This document shows, piece by piece, positions 1 through 11,379 of a DNA stretch of 64,000 nucleotides (within the stretch, counting starts at the first letter, position 1; each line of letters opens with the position of its first letter). This stretch comes from Rosa chinensis (lineage: Eukaryota; Streptophyta; Magnoliopsida; Rosales; Rosaceae), in the NCBI RefSeq assembly GCF_002994745.2, contig NC_037091.1, positions 4,953,501 to 5,017,500 on the forward strand, written 5' to 3'. Below the pieces are notes generated by a model. It was given only the letters and a program-made list of their open reading frames with translations. It was not told the origin of the DNA and did no database searches. A program made the position numbers and the translations under genes.

Positions 1-499
1 CATGCCTTGTTATTTATATTTTCTATATAATTATCTTTAAGCATGATTATATATTTTACTATTTATATTTTTGTAAAATTTCAAGCATGTAATGCGAATT
101 TTATTTACGCTTATATTATGCTATTGTTTATATTTTATTTTACGCATGATATATTATTGCTATTTTTATGTGTAGCATATATTTTGTTGTATATTTGTGA
201 ATTGTTGAGCATTCCATGTAATTTATTTTTATATATGCTATGTTTTATTCATTAGTAAACGTGCTATAGTTATTTCTTATTTAGAATGCTATACAAAAAT
301 TGCGTTTTGCCATGATAATGAAAATTCATGCACATTATAAATACATACTTACCGTGATAAAGCATTTTCACATAGCATCGAAAAAAATATGTAACCATTA
401 CGAATTTTGGTCTTGAAATCTAATTCACATTTTTGGAAAATAATTTACGTGGATGTCTTTATGACTGCGTAATTTATATCTTCTTTCTTGTTTATGTAG

Positions 500-1592
500 A
501 TGGCTAATCCAACTGAACCTGAATTTGACATCTTGGACTCAGAAGGACTTGAGTACCATCGTTGGGTTTCCGATGTGGAAACTGCCTTTGTGGCAAAAGA
601 CTACACTGCCACCATTACTGACCCCAAAGATGATGTATCGTCCAATAAGGTGAAAGCAAATGCCTTAATATTTCTGAGGCAGCATATTGATACTAGCCTA
701 CGCTGGGAATACCTACAGCTAGCTAAAGACACCCAAAGAACTATGGAATGCCTTTAAGGGACATTTTGGGAATATTCATGAAACTTTACTCCCAGAACTG
801 ACCGTTCAGTGGAATGAAATCCGCTTACTTGACTACAAAAGGGTAAATGACTTCAGCAAAGACATGTTGCACCTTAAGGCACGTCTCAATTTCTATGGAA
901 GGAAACTCACAGAAAATGATATGATCCAGAGGACTCTTTCCATTTTTCCTGCTTCAGCACTTATACTAGCGAACCAATATAGGCTGGAATATGACAACAA
1001 AAGAATCATGACATTCAATAAGCTGATTAGCCTACTGCAAGTGACTCAGAGGCATAATGAGTTTCTTTTGAACAACAATGCCAGGCCCACTGGGACAAAG
1101 AAAATTCTCGAGGCTAATTATGGAAAAATGAAAGGTGGAAAGAACTCCAATGCAAAGGGGTTTGGACGTGCTGATCCCTACCCACATGGCAACAATGCAC
1201 CACATGGCAAGGGACGTGGGGGGTCGTGGTATGGGCTGTGGAAGCCCTCCCAATGAATGGCGCAGAGATGGTGGTGCTGGCCCTAGTGGTCATGGAAACA
1301 AGGTGCAAAGGGCACCTAAGAACCCTTCAGTCAAACAGGAAAGAGTTGGCAATGAACCATGCTATAGGTGTGGAGTCATTGGGCATTGATACAAGAACTG
1401 CCAAGCAAGCAACATAGTTGCAGCCACTTACAAGAGGTATAGGGAGTCTAAAGAACAAGAGGCTCACTATATGGAAGAAGGAGGCCATGACCCACATGTC
1501 AACCTCACAATCTTCAATGGCAACAAGGAACTTGCTCAGTCAATGGATGGACTAGATTTTGACCAATCTGCTTTATCTATTTATTTTCCAAA
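500..1592 (+). pseudogene. gag: gag pseudogene of copia element E1
   Basis: Gag forms the cytoplasmic virus-like particle of copia elements. The ATG at 500 opens a copia-type N-terminus containing SEGLEYHRWVSD, which is nearly the same in E2 (ATG at 43027). A 4-nt insertion near 720 shifts the frame and ends the first piece at 757. The second piece (864-1256) carries the capsid-like region, then the frame shifts again. The zinc knuckle begins with CYRCG and the histidine is present at about 1380, but the next codon is TGA where E2 has Trp. These lesions are E1-specific, since E2 lacks them. Confidence 0.88.
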
Positions 1593-1617
1593 AACAGTTG
1601 TAAAGTCAAAAACGCTC

Positions 1618-4600
1618 TGTATGCACCAAGAGCTAATCGAACCTTGTTAAGTTTCAAAGATATTTGTGCCAACGGTTATCTAGTAGAAACACACTGTGAG
1701 AATAGAACTGAATACCTTGATATTAACTCTAATGAATGTGGAAGGAAACGCATTTTAGAGAAACTTATGAGTCAATCTAGTGGACTGTACCTCACTACGA
1801 TTCGGATCATTGAATCCTATACTGTCACCAACAATGAAATGTGGGACACTGACTCATACAGGCTTTGGCATGACCGCCTAGGGCACCTCGGTCGTGACAT
1901 GATAATACGTATTTTAAAGAAATCACACTGACATCCCTTCTTTCGAGTGAAAAATAAAGTGGCACAAAAATCCGCCACATTGTAAGGTGTCGGTCCTAGC
2001 ACTGCTCAAATGCAGCCATTGCCTTCTGAAATACCAGAAGCACTACCTCCCTCCCATTATGCCTCATTGACTATTTCAAAGGCACATCACTCGATTTGCA
2101 AAGCCTGCTCTTTAGCAAAAACAGGATCGAGACCGTCCTATGCTAAAGATACAAAACGAAACATTCCATTCTTACAAAGGATACAAGGAGATATCTATGG
2201 ACCTATCCATCCAGAATGCAGACCATTCAAGTACTTTATGGTTCTGGTGGATACTTCGACACGCTGGTCACATGTCGTTTTATTGTCCACAAGAAATGCT
2301 GCATTTGCAAAACTCCTAGCACAGATTATACGTTTAAGGGCTCACCACCCTGATCACCCTATCATGTCTATAAGGCTTGATAACGCTGGAGAGTTTACAT
2401 CAAAAGCATTTGATGATTATTGCATGTCTATTGGGATCGATGTAGAGCATCCTATACGCAGAAGCCACCATCAAAAGGCTACAGATAGTGGCTAGGGCAT
2501 TGGTTATGCGCACCAACCTGCCTATATCTGCATGGGGTTATGCAATATTGCACGTAGCTTTACTTATTCGCTTCAGACCCACAGCTAGCCAACTATTTTC
2601 TGCATACCAGTTGGTAACTGGATATGAGCCTGACATTTCACACTTACGCATATTTGGTTGCGCAGTATATGTGCCTATTGCGCCCCCATAGCGCACCAAA
2701 ATTGGTCCTCAGAGACGATTAAGTATTTATGTTGGATACGAATCCCCAACAATTATCCGCTATTTGGAACCCTTGACAGGCGATCTCTTTACCACTATAT
2801 TTGCGGATTATCACTTTGATGAGACAGTCTTCCCGTTGTTAGGGGGAGATAGGAAAAAGGATTTTCCAAGGGAACGACATGAATTGTCGTGGTTTTTCCC
2901 CACTCTGTCTCATTTTGATCCCCGCACTTCACGATGTGAAAGTGAAGTTAAAAGAATAATCGATCTTCAGAACGTAGCAGATTTGATGCCTGATACGTTT
3001 ACTGATATCGTAAAAGTGACGAGATCACATATACCAGCTGCAAACATGCCTGTAAGGTTAGAAGTCCCCAACAAAGGGCACAGCGCCGCAGATAGAGGCG
3101 CTGCAACCACACTTAGTGGAGGTGTGGTTGAGGCCGTGGCTCCCCAAAGGAAGAGGGGGAGGCCACTTTGTTCGATTGACACTCACCAAGGAAGAAGAGG
3201 GCGAGTAGGCACAAACCAATCCATTAATCATGAATGTAGAGAATCCCTCTCATGAGATTGTCTCTGATTATAGTTATGTCCATGAATCAATACTGGAGGA
3301 CGCTCTGATGTTTGAAATGATTCCAGAGAACAAAGAAATCTCAATGGGTTATGAGAGTGCGTATGAGTTGATAGAAAGATCTTCCATACACATTGATAAT
3401 GTATTTGCATACACTGTTGCTCAAGAAATCATTTAGCACGATGATATCGAACCACGCTCTGTTGCAGAATGTCAACAAAGAGCAGATTGGCCTAATTGGA
3501 AAGAAGCAATCCAGCCAGAATTAGATTATCTAACAAAGATACAAGTATTTGGTCCGGTAGTGCTAACCCCATCAAGTGTAAAGCCTGTAGGACATAAATG
3601 AGTCTTTGTCAGAAAGCGTAATGAGAAGAATGAAGTCTTGAGGTACAAGGCTCGCCTTGTGGTGCAAGGTTTCTCATAACACCCTGGAATTGACTACGAG
3701 GAGATATACTCTCCCATAATGGATGTTATAACGTTCCGCTACTTAGTTAGCTTAGTAGTTTCTGAAGGACTAAAAATGCAGCTCATAAATGTGGTTACTG
3801 CATATCTCTATGGGGATCTTGATTCAGAGATATATATATGAAAGCACCTAATGGCCTTACATTACCCAAGTCAAGTGACTCTAAACCATGGAGTGCGTTT
3901 GCAATTAGGTTGAAACGCTCACTTTACGGATTGAAACAATCCGGGCGGATATGGTATACCCGCCTAAGTGACTACTTGATTGGGAAGGGATATAAGAACG
4001 ATGAATTGTGCCCCTGCGTATTCATAAAGAAAACAAGTTCCGGATTTGCAATTGTAGCTGTATATGTCGATGATATGAACATAATAGGTACTCTTGATGA
4101 AATAAGAGAAACCGCGAGCTACTTGAAATCCGAATTTGAGATGAAGGATCTTGGAAAAACTCAATTCTGTCTAGGCCTTGAACTAGAACACCGAGTTTGT
4201 GGAATACTAATCCACCTGTCTGCGTATGTCCAAAAGTCAGGCGATTTAACATGGACAAAGCGCATCCTGCTAGCACTCCCATGATCGGTCGAAGTTTGGA
4301 TGCAAAGAAAGATCCATTTCGTCCAAAGAAAGATGACGAAGACGTGTTGGGAGCTGAAATTCCCCATCTAAGTGCAATAGGCGCATTATTGTACTTAGCC
4401 CAATGTACTCGACCAGACATTGCATTCTCAGTGAACTTGTTAGCTAGATTTAGCTCAACGCCAACGCAGCGTCACTGGAATGGTATCAAGAACATTATTC
4501 GATACCTAAAAGGAACCATTGACTTGGGACTGTTCTTTCCCTACGGAGAGACAAGAGGGACCGCAGATGGAACTGCAATCCCTAAAGGAAATATTGATGG

Positions 4601-5141
4601 CGAAAGCGCCACTCACTACACTGAAATGCCAAATGACGTTTTGGTTGGTTTTGCTGATGCTGGGTACCTCTCTGACCCACATAAAGGTCGTTCCCAAACT
4701 GGTTATGTATTTACCATTGGAAACACAGCGATATCTTGGAGATCAACCAAGCAAACCCTTGTGGCTACCTCCTCGAAACACTCAGAGATCATTACTCTAC
4801 ATGAGGAGGTTCGTGAGTATATATGGTTAAGAGCTATCATTACACATATTCAAGGGACTAGTGGTTTGAGTTCTACCACTGAAGAGCCTACTTGCATTTA
4901 TGAAGATAATGCAGCTTGCATCGAACAGATAAAACTAGGTTATATCAAGGGTGATTACACAAAATACATATCGCCAAAGTTTTTCTACAATCAGCAACAA
5001 AAGGCTCTCCTCAAGATTCAAGTGAATCAAGTAATGTCTGAGGAGACTGTGGCAGATTTGTTCACCAAATCATTGCCCAAGGCCACATTTGAGAAACATG
5101 TGAAAAGCACAAGAATACGAAAACTTTCCAAGCTCCCTTGA
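1618..5141 (+). pseudogene. pol: pol pseudogene of E1 (protease lost; IN, RT, RNase H remnants)
   Basis: Pieces in order: GAG-pre-integrase (about 1644-1931, with HDRLGHLGRDM), integrase core (2010-2691, with RLDNAGEF), the linker (2700-3440), RT (about 3560-4280, with the catalytic YVDDM near 4057) and RNase H (about 4300-5141, with GFADAGY, SEIITL and YEDNAACI supplying the acidic residues). Compared with E2, the protease segment is missing at about 1600-1612, and part of integrase is deleted near 2455. A frame break at about 4230 separates RT from RNase H and is shared with E2. The RNase H piece is the longest open stretch, ending in a TGA at 5139-5141. Confidence 0.9.
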
Positions 5142-5338
5142 TTAATGCAAGTATCAGGGGGAGGTGTAGACATCAAGGGGAGTCTAACACACAGATGTCA
5201 TCCTCAAATGTAGAAGGTGCGTTGTACTCTTTTCCTTCGACCAAGGTGTATTTTTTGTCCCACAGGGTTTTTATTGTTACTTGGCAAGGTTTTTAGTGAG
5301 GCAACAACTCATGCACCATTTCGCCTTTGAATTGGCAC

Positions 5339-5346
5339 AAGGGGAG
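5339..5346 (+). other. polypurine tract of E1
   Basis: AAGGGGAG lies directly before the TG of the 3' LTR. This is the plus-strand primer position in LTR elements. The same tract with one more G sits at the matching place in E2 and E3. Confidence 0.8.
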
Positions 5347-5549
5347 TGTTAAAGGAAAAGCACATTATGTGCCTTCGTCAAAGAAACAGACGAATAGGGA
5401 ATCAATGAATTGCAATCACATCACAATCATTATTTACTATCATTATTGTAATTGATGTTAATCGATATTTCCATTGTAATTTCATCCCTATATAAAGGGG
5501 TTATGAAATTAAATGAGTAGACCAATTCCAATTCCATTTTACTTTTACA
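5347..5549 (+). repeat. 3' LTR of E1
   Basis: A 203-bp LTR that starts TGTTAAAGG and ends TTTTACA. It aligns along its length with the 213-bp LTR of E2 (reverse strand), including a shared CCCTATATAAAGGG block that contains a TATA-like promoter. Many substitutions separate the two, so E1 is much older than E2 or belongs to another subfamily. Confidence 0.88.
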
Positions 5550-7264
5550 CTTTTCAAGTTTTCTCCACAAACAATATCCGTTCACATCTGTGCTCCTAAC
5601 ATATAATATACATAAAAAGGGTACTGTCATGAATAAAAATCCAATAGTAATGAAGGCCATGGATTATTCAAAGTTTCAAACACATGCTTAAACAAACATT
5701 ATCCATTAATATCAAAGAAAAAAAAAAGTTTTCCCATCCCACGCAAAACACATTGATGAGGAAAGTAGTGCCAAACCCAGCAAAGTTGCAGTGCCTTTTT
5801 TCCCAGTAAAGACTGAAGCATGCATGCCAGTAAAGAAAGAGAAAGGCTGAACATGTGAATCCAAGAAAACCGGTCATATGATCCATATGGAGATAATGAA
5901 ATGGTTGCACGTATAAGCATCTGGAGCCTTCGCTTGGAGTTTTGTAGTTGATGACATGCAGGACCAGTCTGCCATTATTTGTCTAGCTATAGTAGTTTGA
6001 AGACAATACTTGAAATCAGTCATTGTTTTTCCTCCTGCAGAAATGACACTACAAAAATCCAAAGAATTTATTCAATTACTACCTGTAGGTGTAGGATAGC
6101 TCTAGGATATGTAGTGTGTACAATGATAATTATATGACAAAGGCAAGGGTTTCGTAATTCGTATTATATATCCAATAACATATGAAAGATACCTTGCTAA
6201 CTCACAAAAAAAAACTTAATTTAGTTTTTTTTTTTTTATGACAGTAATTAGTTCCTCATTTCATTTTTCCTCGTTTGAACCAGACTGTACTATCATGCTT
6301 TTACACTAACGATCTCAAGCTTGATAATTGATACATATTATTCTTGGTAGGAGATTTTTGTCTAAGTTTTGAGAGCTTATTCACCTCGCCGCTTCAACTC
6401 AACAGCTGCCTTTTGGATTTCTATGTTATACATATCAAGCGGAGCTTATTTCTCTAACTCTTTTTCACATGCTTAAAATCATATGTGACGATGACAGTCT
6501 TAAACGCGTTATGCTGACCACAAATTTGCCAAACTAATTTTTTATTTTTTTGGATGGGATTAATCAAGAGACTAAAGAAATTTGTGTACAACAAAATGGT
6601 TTAATCAAGGATAAGCCCACATGCAGGGCCAAACATCAAAGTAATTAAGGTTCCAAAGATTAAAACAGACGAGCATTATTCATTGAATTGAGCGCGGAGA
6701 AAAGAAAACCTTCGGATATTACTCTGGCACCAGCAAGGAAAAGATCTTGGGACAAATAAACATTTTGTTCAATCCCAAGTCCGCTGCTCTCCGTAGGCGC
6801 CTGGAAATTAGAGAACTAAACTCTCTAGACTCTAGATCAGAATCCAAGGCGTCTGGAAATAAACATTTTGCCTTCCTTTTGGTCACTGCAGTATGCCAGT
6901 ATTCATTTGTTTGTCGGTTTATTGATCGAGGGGTTAATTAAGAGATACAAACTTGTAGTTTGTTTCCATTGTCTGTCTAGTGTACGTATTAACAAGTTGT
7001 AAAAACTAGTCTGTAATACTATCATTTGAATGAAATCAAACGCTTTTCTCTTGAAAAAAAAAGGCCGTTGGAAAAGTGGAATTTACCCTTTTCTTGAAGT
7101 CATCTCGGGTGAACCATGAAGCAGGTAATTTTAAAAGGAGCTTCTTTGAAGGGAGGAATTTACTTCCATTAAATTCACATGTAAAATTATCTGGTAATAC
7201 AAAACCTACACGTGGCATGATCATGTAGAAACCACTTGGACTACCATACAAGCTAAATTATGGC
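5550..7264. other. Non-coding stretch upstream of the SEO pseudogene
   Basis: AT-rich sequence with no convincing gene. Short open frames here lack family features. There is a T run near 6225-6237, and an A9 run at 7054-7062 after a sequence resembling a transcript 3' end, possibly an old retroposon tail; I found no matching target duplication. The last few hundred bases should hold the ancestral promoter of SEO-A. Confidence 0.5.
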
Positions 7265-7272
7265 TATAAATA
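7265..7272 (+). promoter_or_regulatory. TATA box of the SEO-A pseudogene
   Basis: TATAAATA. It is 713 bp before the ATG, but removing the 575-bp MITE and its 8-bp duplication brings this to 130 bp, close to the 134 bp between TATA box and ATG of SEO-B. The flanks are also alike (GCTATAAATAG in both). Confidence 0.75.
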
Positions 7273-7306
7273 GGGCAAGCATGTTGCAAGAGCAGTACCA
7301 CCGAGT

Positions 7307-7881
7307 CAGGACCGGTCCTAAGAATTCAGAGGCCTTGAGCAAAAATTATAATGAGGCTTACTAATTGTTTATCCATCAAAACATTATGATAATTTCGGTG
7401 CCGCAGAAAAAGTAAAATAAGTTTCATAACTTAATAAATGAATATAAAGTATTGAATATAAAGTTAATTTTTGTTGAGTTTCAGTTTTTTCTTGTTTGTT
7501 GTAAGGCCTAAGTCCTCCAATTTGGTATTTTCAAAACGAACAGTGGCAAAAATTGAGAGAGGAAAGAGAAGAAGAAAAAATTAGAGAAAGAAACACAGTA
7601 AAAAAGGAGAAGAAAGAAAAAAAGAAGAAAAAAAAATAAAGGCTCACTAAATGAGAGATTAAAAAAGGAGAGAAAAAAGAAGAAAAATTAAACAAAATTG
7701 AGAGGAGAGTGGCAGGGTAGTGAATCGAACCCACAATCAAAAACCTTTCTATCAGTTGTGTTGCCAATTCCACTGAGCATAATAATTGGTGTCAATGAAC
7801 CTCTTTTATTACATATCTACAAAATTAATTATAAGATTGGTGTGCAGCTGCACCAGTTGAACTACCTTAAGGCCGGCCCTG
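7307..7881. mobile_element. hAT MITE (575 bp) in the 5' leader of SEO-A
   Basis: Terminal inverted repeats: left CAGGACCGGTCCTAAG, right CTTAAGGCCGGCCCTG (reverse complement CAGGGCCGGCCTTAAG). Flanks are exact 8-bp duplications CACCGAGT at 7299-7306 and 7882-7889. This terminus type and 8-bp duplication are typical of the hAT superfamily. It carries a purine-rich block near 7550-7710 and no transposase. It separates the TATA box from the ATG of SEO-A. Confidence 0.92.
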
Positions 7882-9277
7882 CACCGAGTCACCAACAGCA
7901 AACACAAGCCATAAGCCATAAGCCATAAGTTAGCCTTGTTCTCTCCATCTGATCCCTGCCTTTAAGCCATCATCATCATGCTAGGCCTCGCAAACAATGT
8001 GGTTACCAAGGTGGCTTCAGTAATCCACACTACTCAGGAAACCATTGCTGGGGAGCTTAGCCTGTTTGCCATGTCTGACAAGAAGTCTTGGAAGAAATTT
8101 ACACTACTACTCATGTCCATGCTGATGACTCCTTTGATGACGATTCTCTTTTCATCATTGTTGAGAACATCCTTAAGCGTGCAACCCAAACTGTTGACAA
8201 AATTGTGCTGGTACATATACATTTTGTGATTATTACTTAAAATCTAGTGAAGTTTCAATTGGTAACACACTTATATATGTTTCAGTCATTCTTTTGCATA
8301 CATTATATATCTATGCAAGATGACCAATGATTTTTTTGTCTGCTAGAAACTGCTTTTTGTTTTGTTTTTGGTGGTGATTGCTACCTTCTTGTGGTTGTTG
8401 CAGGGTACCCAAGTGCATGTGGAAAACATAGAGGAGAAGACCCCCAAAACCAGCTTCAGTGTACCATTATGTATACGTAAGGGAATCTCCTGCGAGGTCA
8501 ATATATACCAGCAAAAAAAAAATCCAAATTAATTGTTATTAATTGCTCGTTACATTCTCATATTGAAACTTCCTCTCATTTCATATGCAATGCAAGCCTC
8601 CTAGTGAGGAAATCGCCCACAAGACAACACTGGCAATACTCAACAAGCTCTTAAAGTATTCATGGGAAGCAAAAGCATCACTGACCCTAGCAGCTTTTGC
8701 TATGGAATGTGGTGAATCCTGGCTCCTTGCACAGCTTCGCGAATCAGACTACCTTGCCAAATCAATTGCAATTCTTAAACGAGTCCCTATTCTCCTCAAG
8801 CCTTTGGAGCTGCCCAAGCGCAAGCAATCAATACTTGAGCTTAACAATCTGATCAAGGCCACATTACAAGTGATTGAATGCATCGACCAGTTCAACAAGC
8901 TTTCCATTTATGACCCAAAAGATGTCCCCGGTTTGTCGATAGCATTGGATCATATTCCAGTGGATGTCTATTGGACTATCATGACTGTTGTGGCTTGTGC
9001 CACTAAGATCACTATACTCACTAGTGACGAGTAAGTTCTTCTCTCCATCGTTTTGCAGAATTAGTTTCGCATACATTTACAACGGACATAGGCTGACACG
9101 CATTGTTGTTGGAGATTGAACTTGCATACCAATTTATGATATTTACCGTCCATTGTTTTTCAGGAATAAGGAATTTGATCTATCTCCCTATTCTCAAAAA
9201 ATCCACTATGTCCTTAACAAGCTCAAGATACAGCTAATAGTTTGTAGAAAACAAATTGGTGGGTTACTTGTTTTAAT

Positions 9278-10424
9278 TTTTTTTTTTTTTGAGTAAATGA
9301 ATATTGCATTAATAATCGCAGGCCAGAACGGCACTTACAATTTTCCAGAAAAATAGGAATTATGCACCATTCGCTTAAGACTTTGAAGCTCACTTAAAAA
9401 CAAGGAGCCTAACAAACTACAACATTTCCTACAAAGAGATAATTTTGTGTGAAAACTTCCTTTGCCAATGCGCTCAATTGCGGTGCTCCAGAAGCTTCCA
9501 TTATCAAGATGTAAAAGAAACATTATAATCTGCAGGCTAAAAAACCATCCAAGCGTAGTTATTTGGAATAATCCTCCGGGATCCCAAATACGAAACCCTA
9601 GAGCACCAGAGGCCATCAGTTGGGTCCAAACCTGGGCAAAAAATCTCATATCCATCCCAATTATTTTGGGCACCCAAAACACTCCAAACAGTGTGGACCG
9701 CCAGACTAATTTGGGCACCCAGCCAGTTTTGGGCTTCCAGTTCGAATTGGGCACCCGTCCATGAGAGAGAAGCCTCCCATTCTCGACCACTGCACTCTCA
9801 GCTTTCATCAGGACCATCGCCACTCCCTTCAGACTATCTGCAACCACTGTCGAGGCCTCACCCATCATGCCACCATTAAATCGGAATTTGATCTTTGTAG
9901 ATTGAAACTCTAGAGTTGCTATGCTTTGGGCCTGGGAACCTCTCCTTTGCCATGATCGATTCATCAGCATTGCACCTCCAGCAAACCGGACTGCCGCCGT
10001 CAGCCACCATACAGGGTCGGTGGCCACGGGCCTTATAATTGCAAGCACCGTCTGCTTGGCCTTCAAGTCACTCCACACAATTCCGGCCAGATCTCCTTGC
10101 CCAGCAGACCTCCATAGTGATGGTTGCACATCACTGGCCTTGAGTCGTGCTCGATTTGGTCGGATTCGACCAAAATCACTACTAAAAACCTCTCTGGTCA
10201 ATGTTCTCCAACGTGAGATTATGACAGTGGCAAAACCATCCTTCTTCCCAGCACTTGGTTGGGAGCTCGTCAAAAGAGACTGATATTGAGTCACCGCAAG
10301 GAGGCATCGAGAGGCGGAGAAGATTCCGCTTGGTGGTGGCGCCGACCGACATTGCTTAGATCCCCAGCCATGGCGGCTAGGGTTCGCTAGAATTTGGAGA
10401 AGACTGCATCGCATGTTGCAGTTT
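9278..10424 (-). mobile_element. L1-type non-autonomous retroposon in intron 4 of SEO-A
   Basis: A 1147-bp insertion flanked by an exact 18-bp duplication (TGGGTTACTTGTTTTAAT at 9260-9277 and 10425-10442). A T14 run at the left end is its poly(A) tail, so it reads on the - strand, and the bases before the tail resemble plant L1 3' ends. Without insert and duplication the intron is about 102 bp; the SEO-B counterpart is 82 bp. An open frame of 359 codons (10414-9335, -) spans nearly the whole insert, but I see no RT, endonuclease or RNA-binding motif, so it may be chance or a captured sequence. Confidence 0.85.
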
Positions 10425-10772
10425 TGGGTTACTTGTTTTAATTAGTTTGAGGTTTACATTCTATATGTTGCACTCTTAGAAATGAAATCTGAAGCAATAT
10501 TATATATTATTGTTATTTAATGCAGAGGAGGCAGAGATTTACAAAAGGCTCATAAAAATGTTCCGAACACCTACTGAAATTATGGAAGTTTTTAAGGGTT
10601 TGATATTTACGAAGGATAATGTCCAGCCACTCATTGATGGTTCCACTAAACAAATGGTTTGCAAATCATCTCTAGTGACATCACTTCTCTACAAATTGTT
10701 ACTACTATATATAGTGAAGTTTAATCGTGCCTAATTGGGTTAACAGGTTAACATCGACATCCTAAGGAGAAA

Positions 10773-11379
10773 TGATGTAGGACGAGAATGAGTCTGGTTT
10801 AGCCGGAAAATTAGAATAATAAAGAAGCAGCGTTGAATCAAGAAGAGTGATTGGAAAATAGGTAATTCATGCATAATGAGGTTACTAGCCTCTGCAATAT
10901 CCAAGAAAATTTGGTTTTGGACTTTTCGGGTTACTCGAAGTCAGGTCTTAATTGCGAAGCAGATTAGGATCAACTTTTGGCCAGAATGTCCGTTTAAGAC
11001 GCATGATACCTTTTTCAGAATGGGAACGACGAGATCTTCAAGACTTACTTTAGTGAGCCCTAACGGATTTTAGCCTAAATACGTCGTTTTAATCATCCGA
11101 TTCGGGATTTAATATTTTTAGGCTAGTCTTACATTTGTTTTAGAATTCTTTTATTTTAGGTTTTTAGTTTCCTTTTAATTTGGATTCTTTAGGATTTCTT
11201 GTTAAACTATGAATTAGGGTTTTGGATGCCTATATAAGCACCATTATACTTTGTACTAGATCAGTTTATCATATCAAATTAATAAAAATTAGAGATTTTT
11301 CTCTCTTTCTCTGGTGGATTCCAGAATTATGTCTGTTAGGGTTTATTGCTTGTAAATCTCGTTACTTCCGACTGCGTCA
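10773..11379 (+). mobile_element. Solo LTR (607 bp) in exon 6 of SEO-A
   Basis: Begins TGATGTAGGACG, ends GACTGCGTCA, and is flanked by AGAAA at 10768-10772 and 11380-11384. Removing it with one AGAAA copy rejoins the reading frame just after the codons for ILRR, matching SEO-B. A second copy of the same family is at 59616-60221. It contains a TATA-like CCTATATAAGC near 11228. With no internal region it is a solo LTR, left by recombination between the two LTRs of a full element. Orientation is inferred from the TATA-like block. Confidence 0.9.

Larger units (their letters stand above)
1..5549 (+). mobile_element. Ty1/copia LTR retrotransposon E1 (5' end outside window, decayed)
   Basis: The order gag, integrase, reverse transcriptase, RNase H is the copia order. 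The window opens inside the leader between 5' LTR and gag; the first bases match the reverse complement of the leader of E2 near 43490, so E1 and E2 are one family. The 3' end is complete: a purine tract, then a 203-bp LTR beginning TGTTAAAGG and ending TTTTACA. The genes are broken by frameshifts, stops and deletions, so the copy is not autonomous. The 5' LTR and target duplication lie outside the window. Confidence 0.93.

Noticed and set aside
43..255. A 70-codon Ile/Tyr/Phe-rich frame at the window start
   Set aside because: It is AT-rich leader of E1; the matching E2 leader reads a different, non-conserved frame.
9335..10414. A 359-codon frame as a host gene inside SEO-A
   Set aside because: It lies wholly within a retroposon with an 18-bp duplication and A-tail and has no recognised domain. 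It is kept as a finding, not as a gene.
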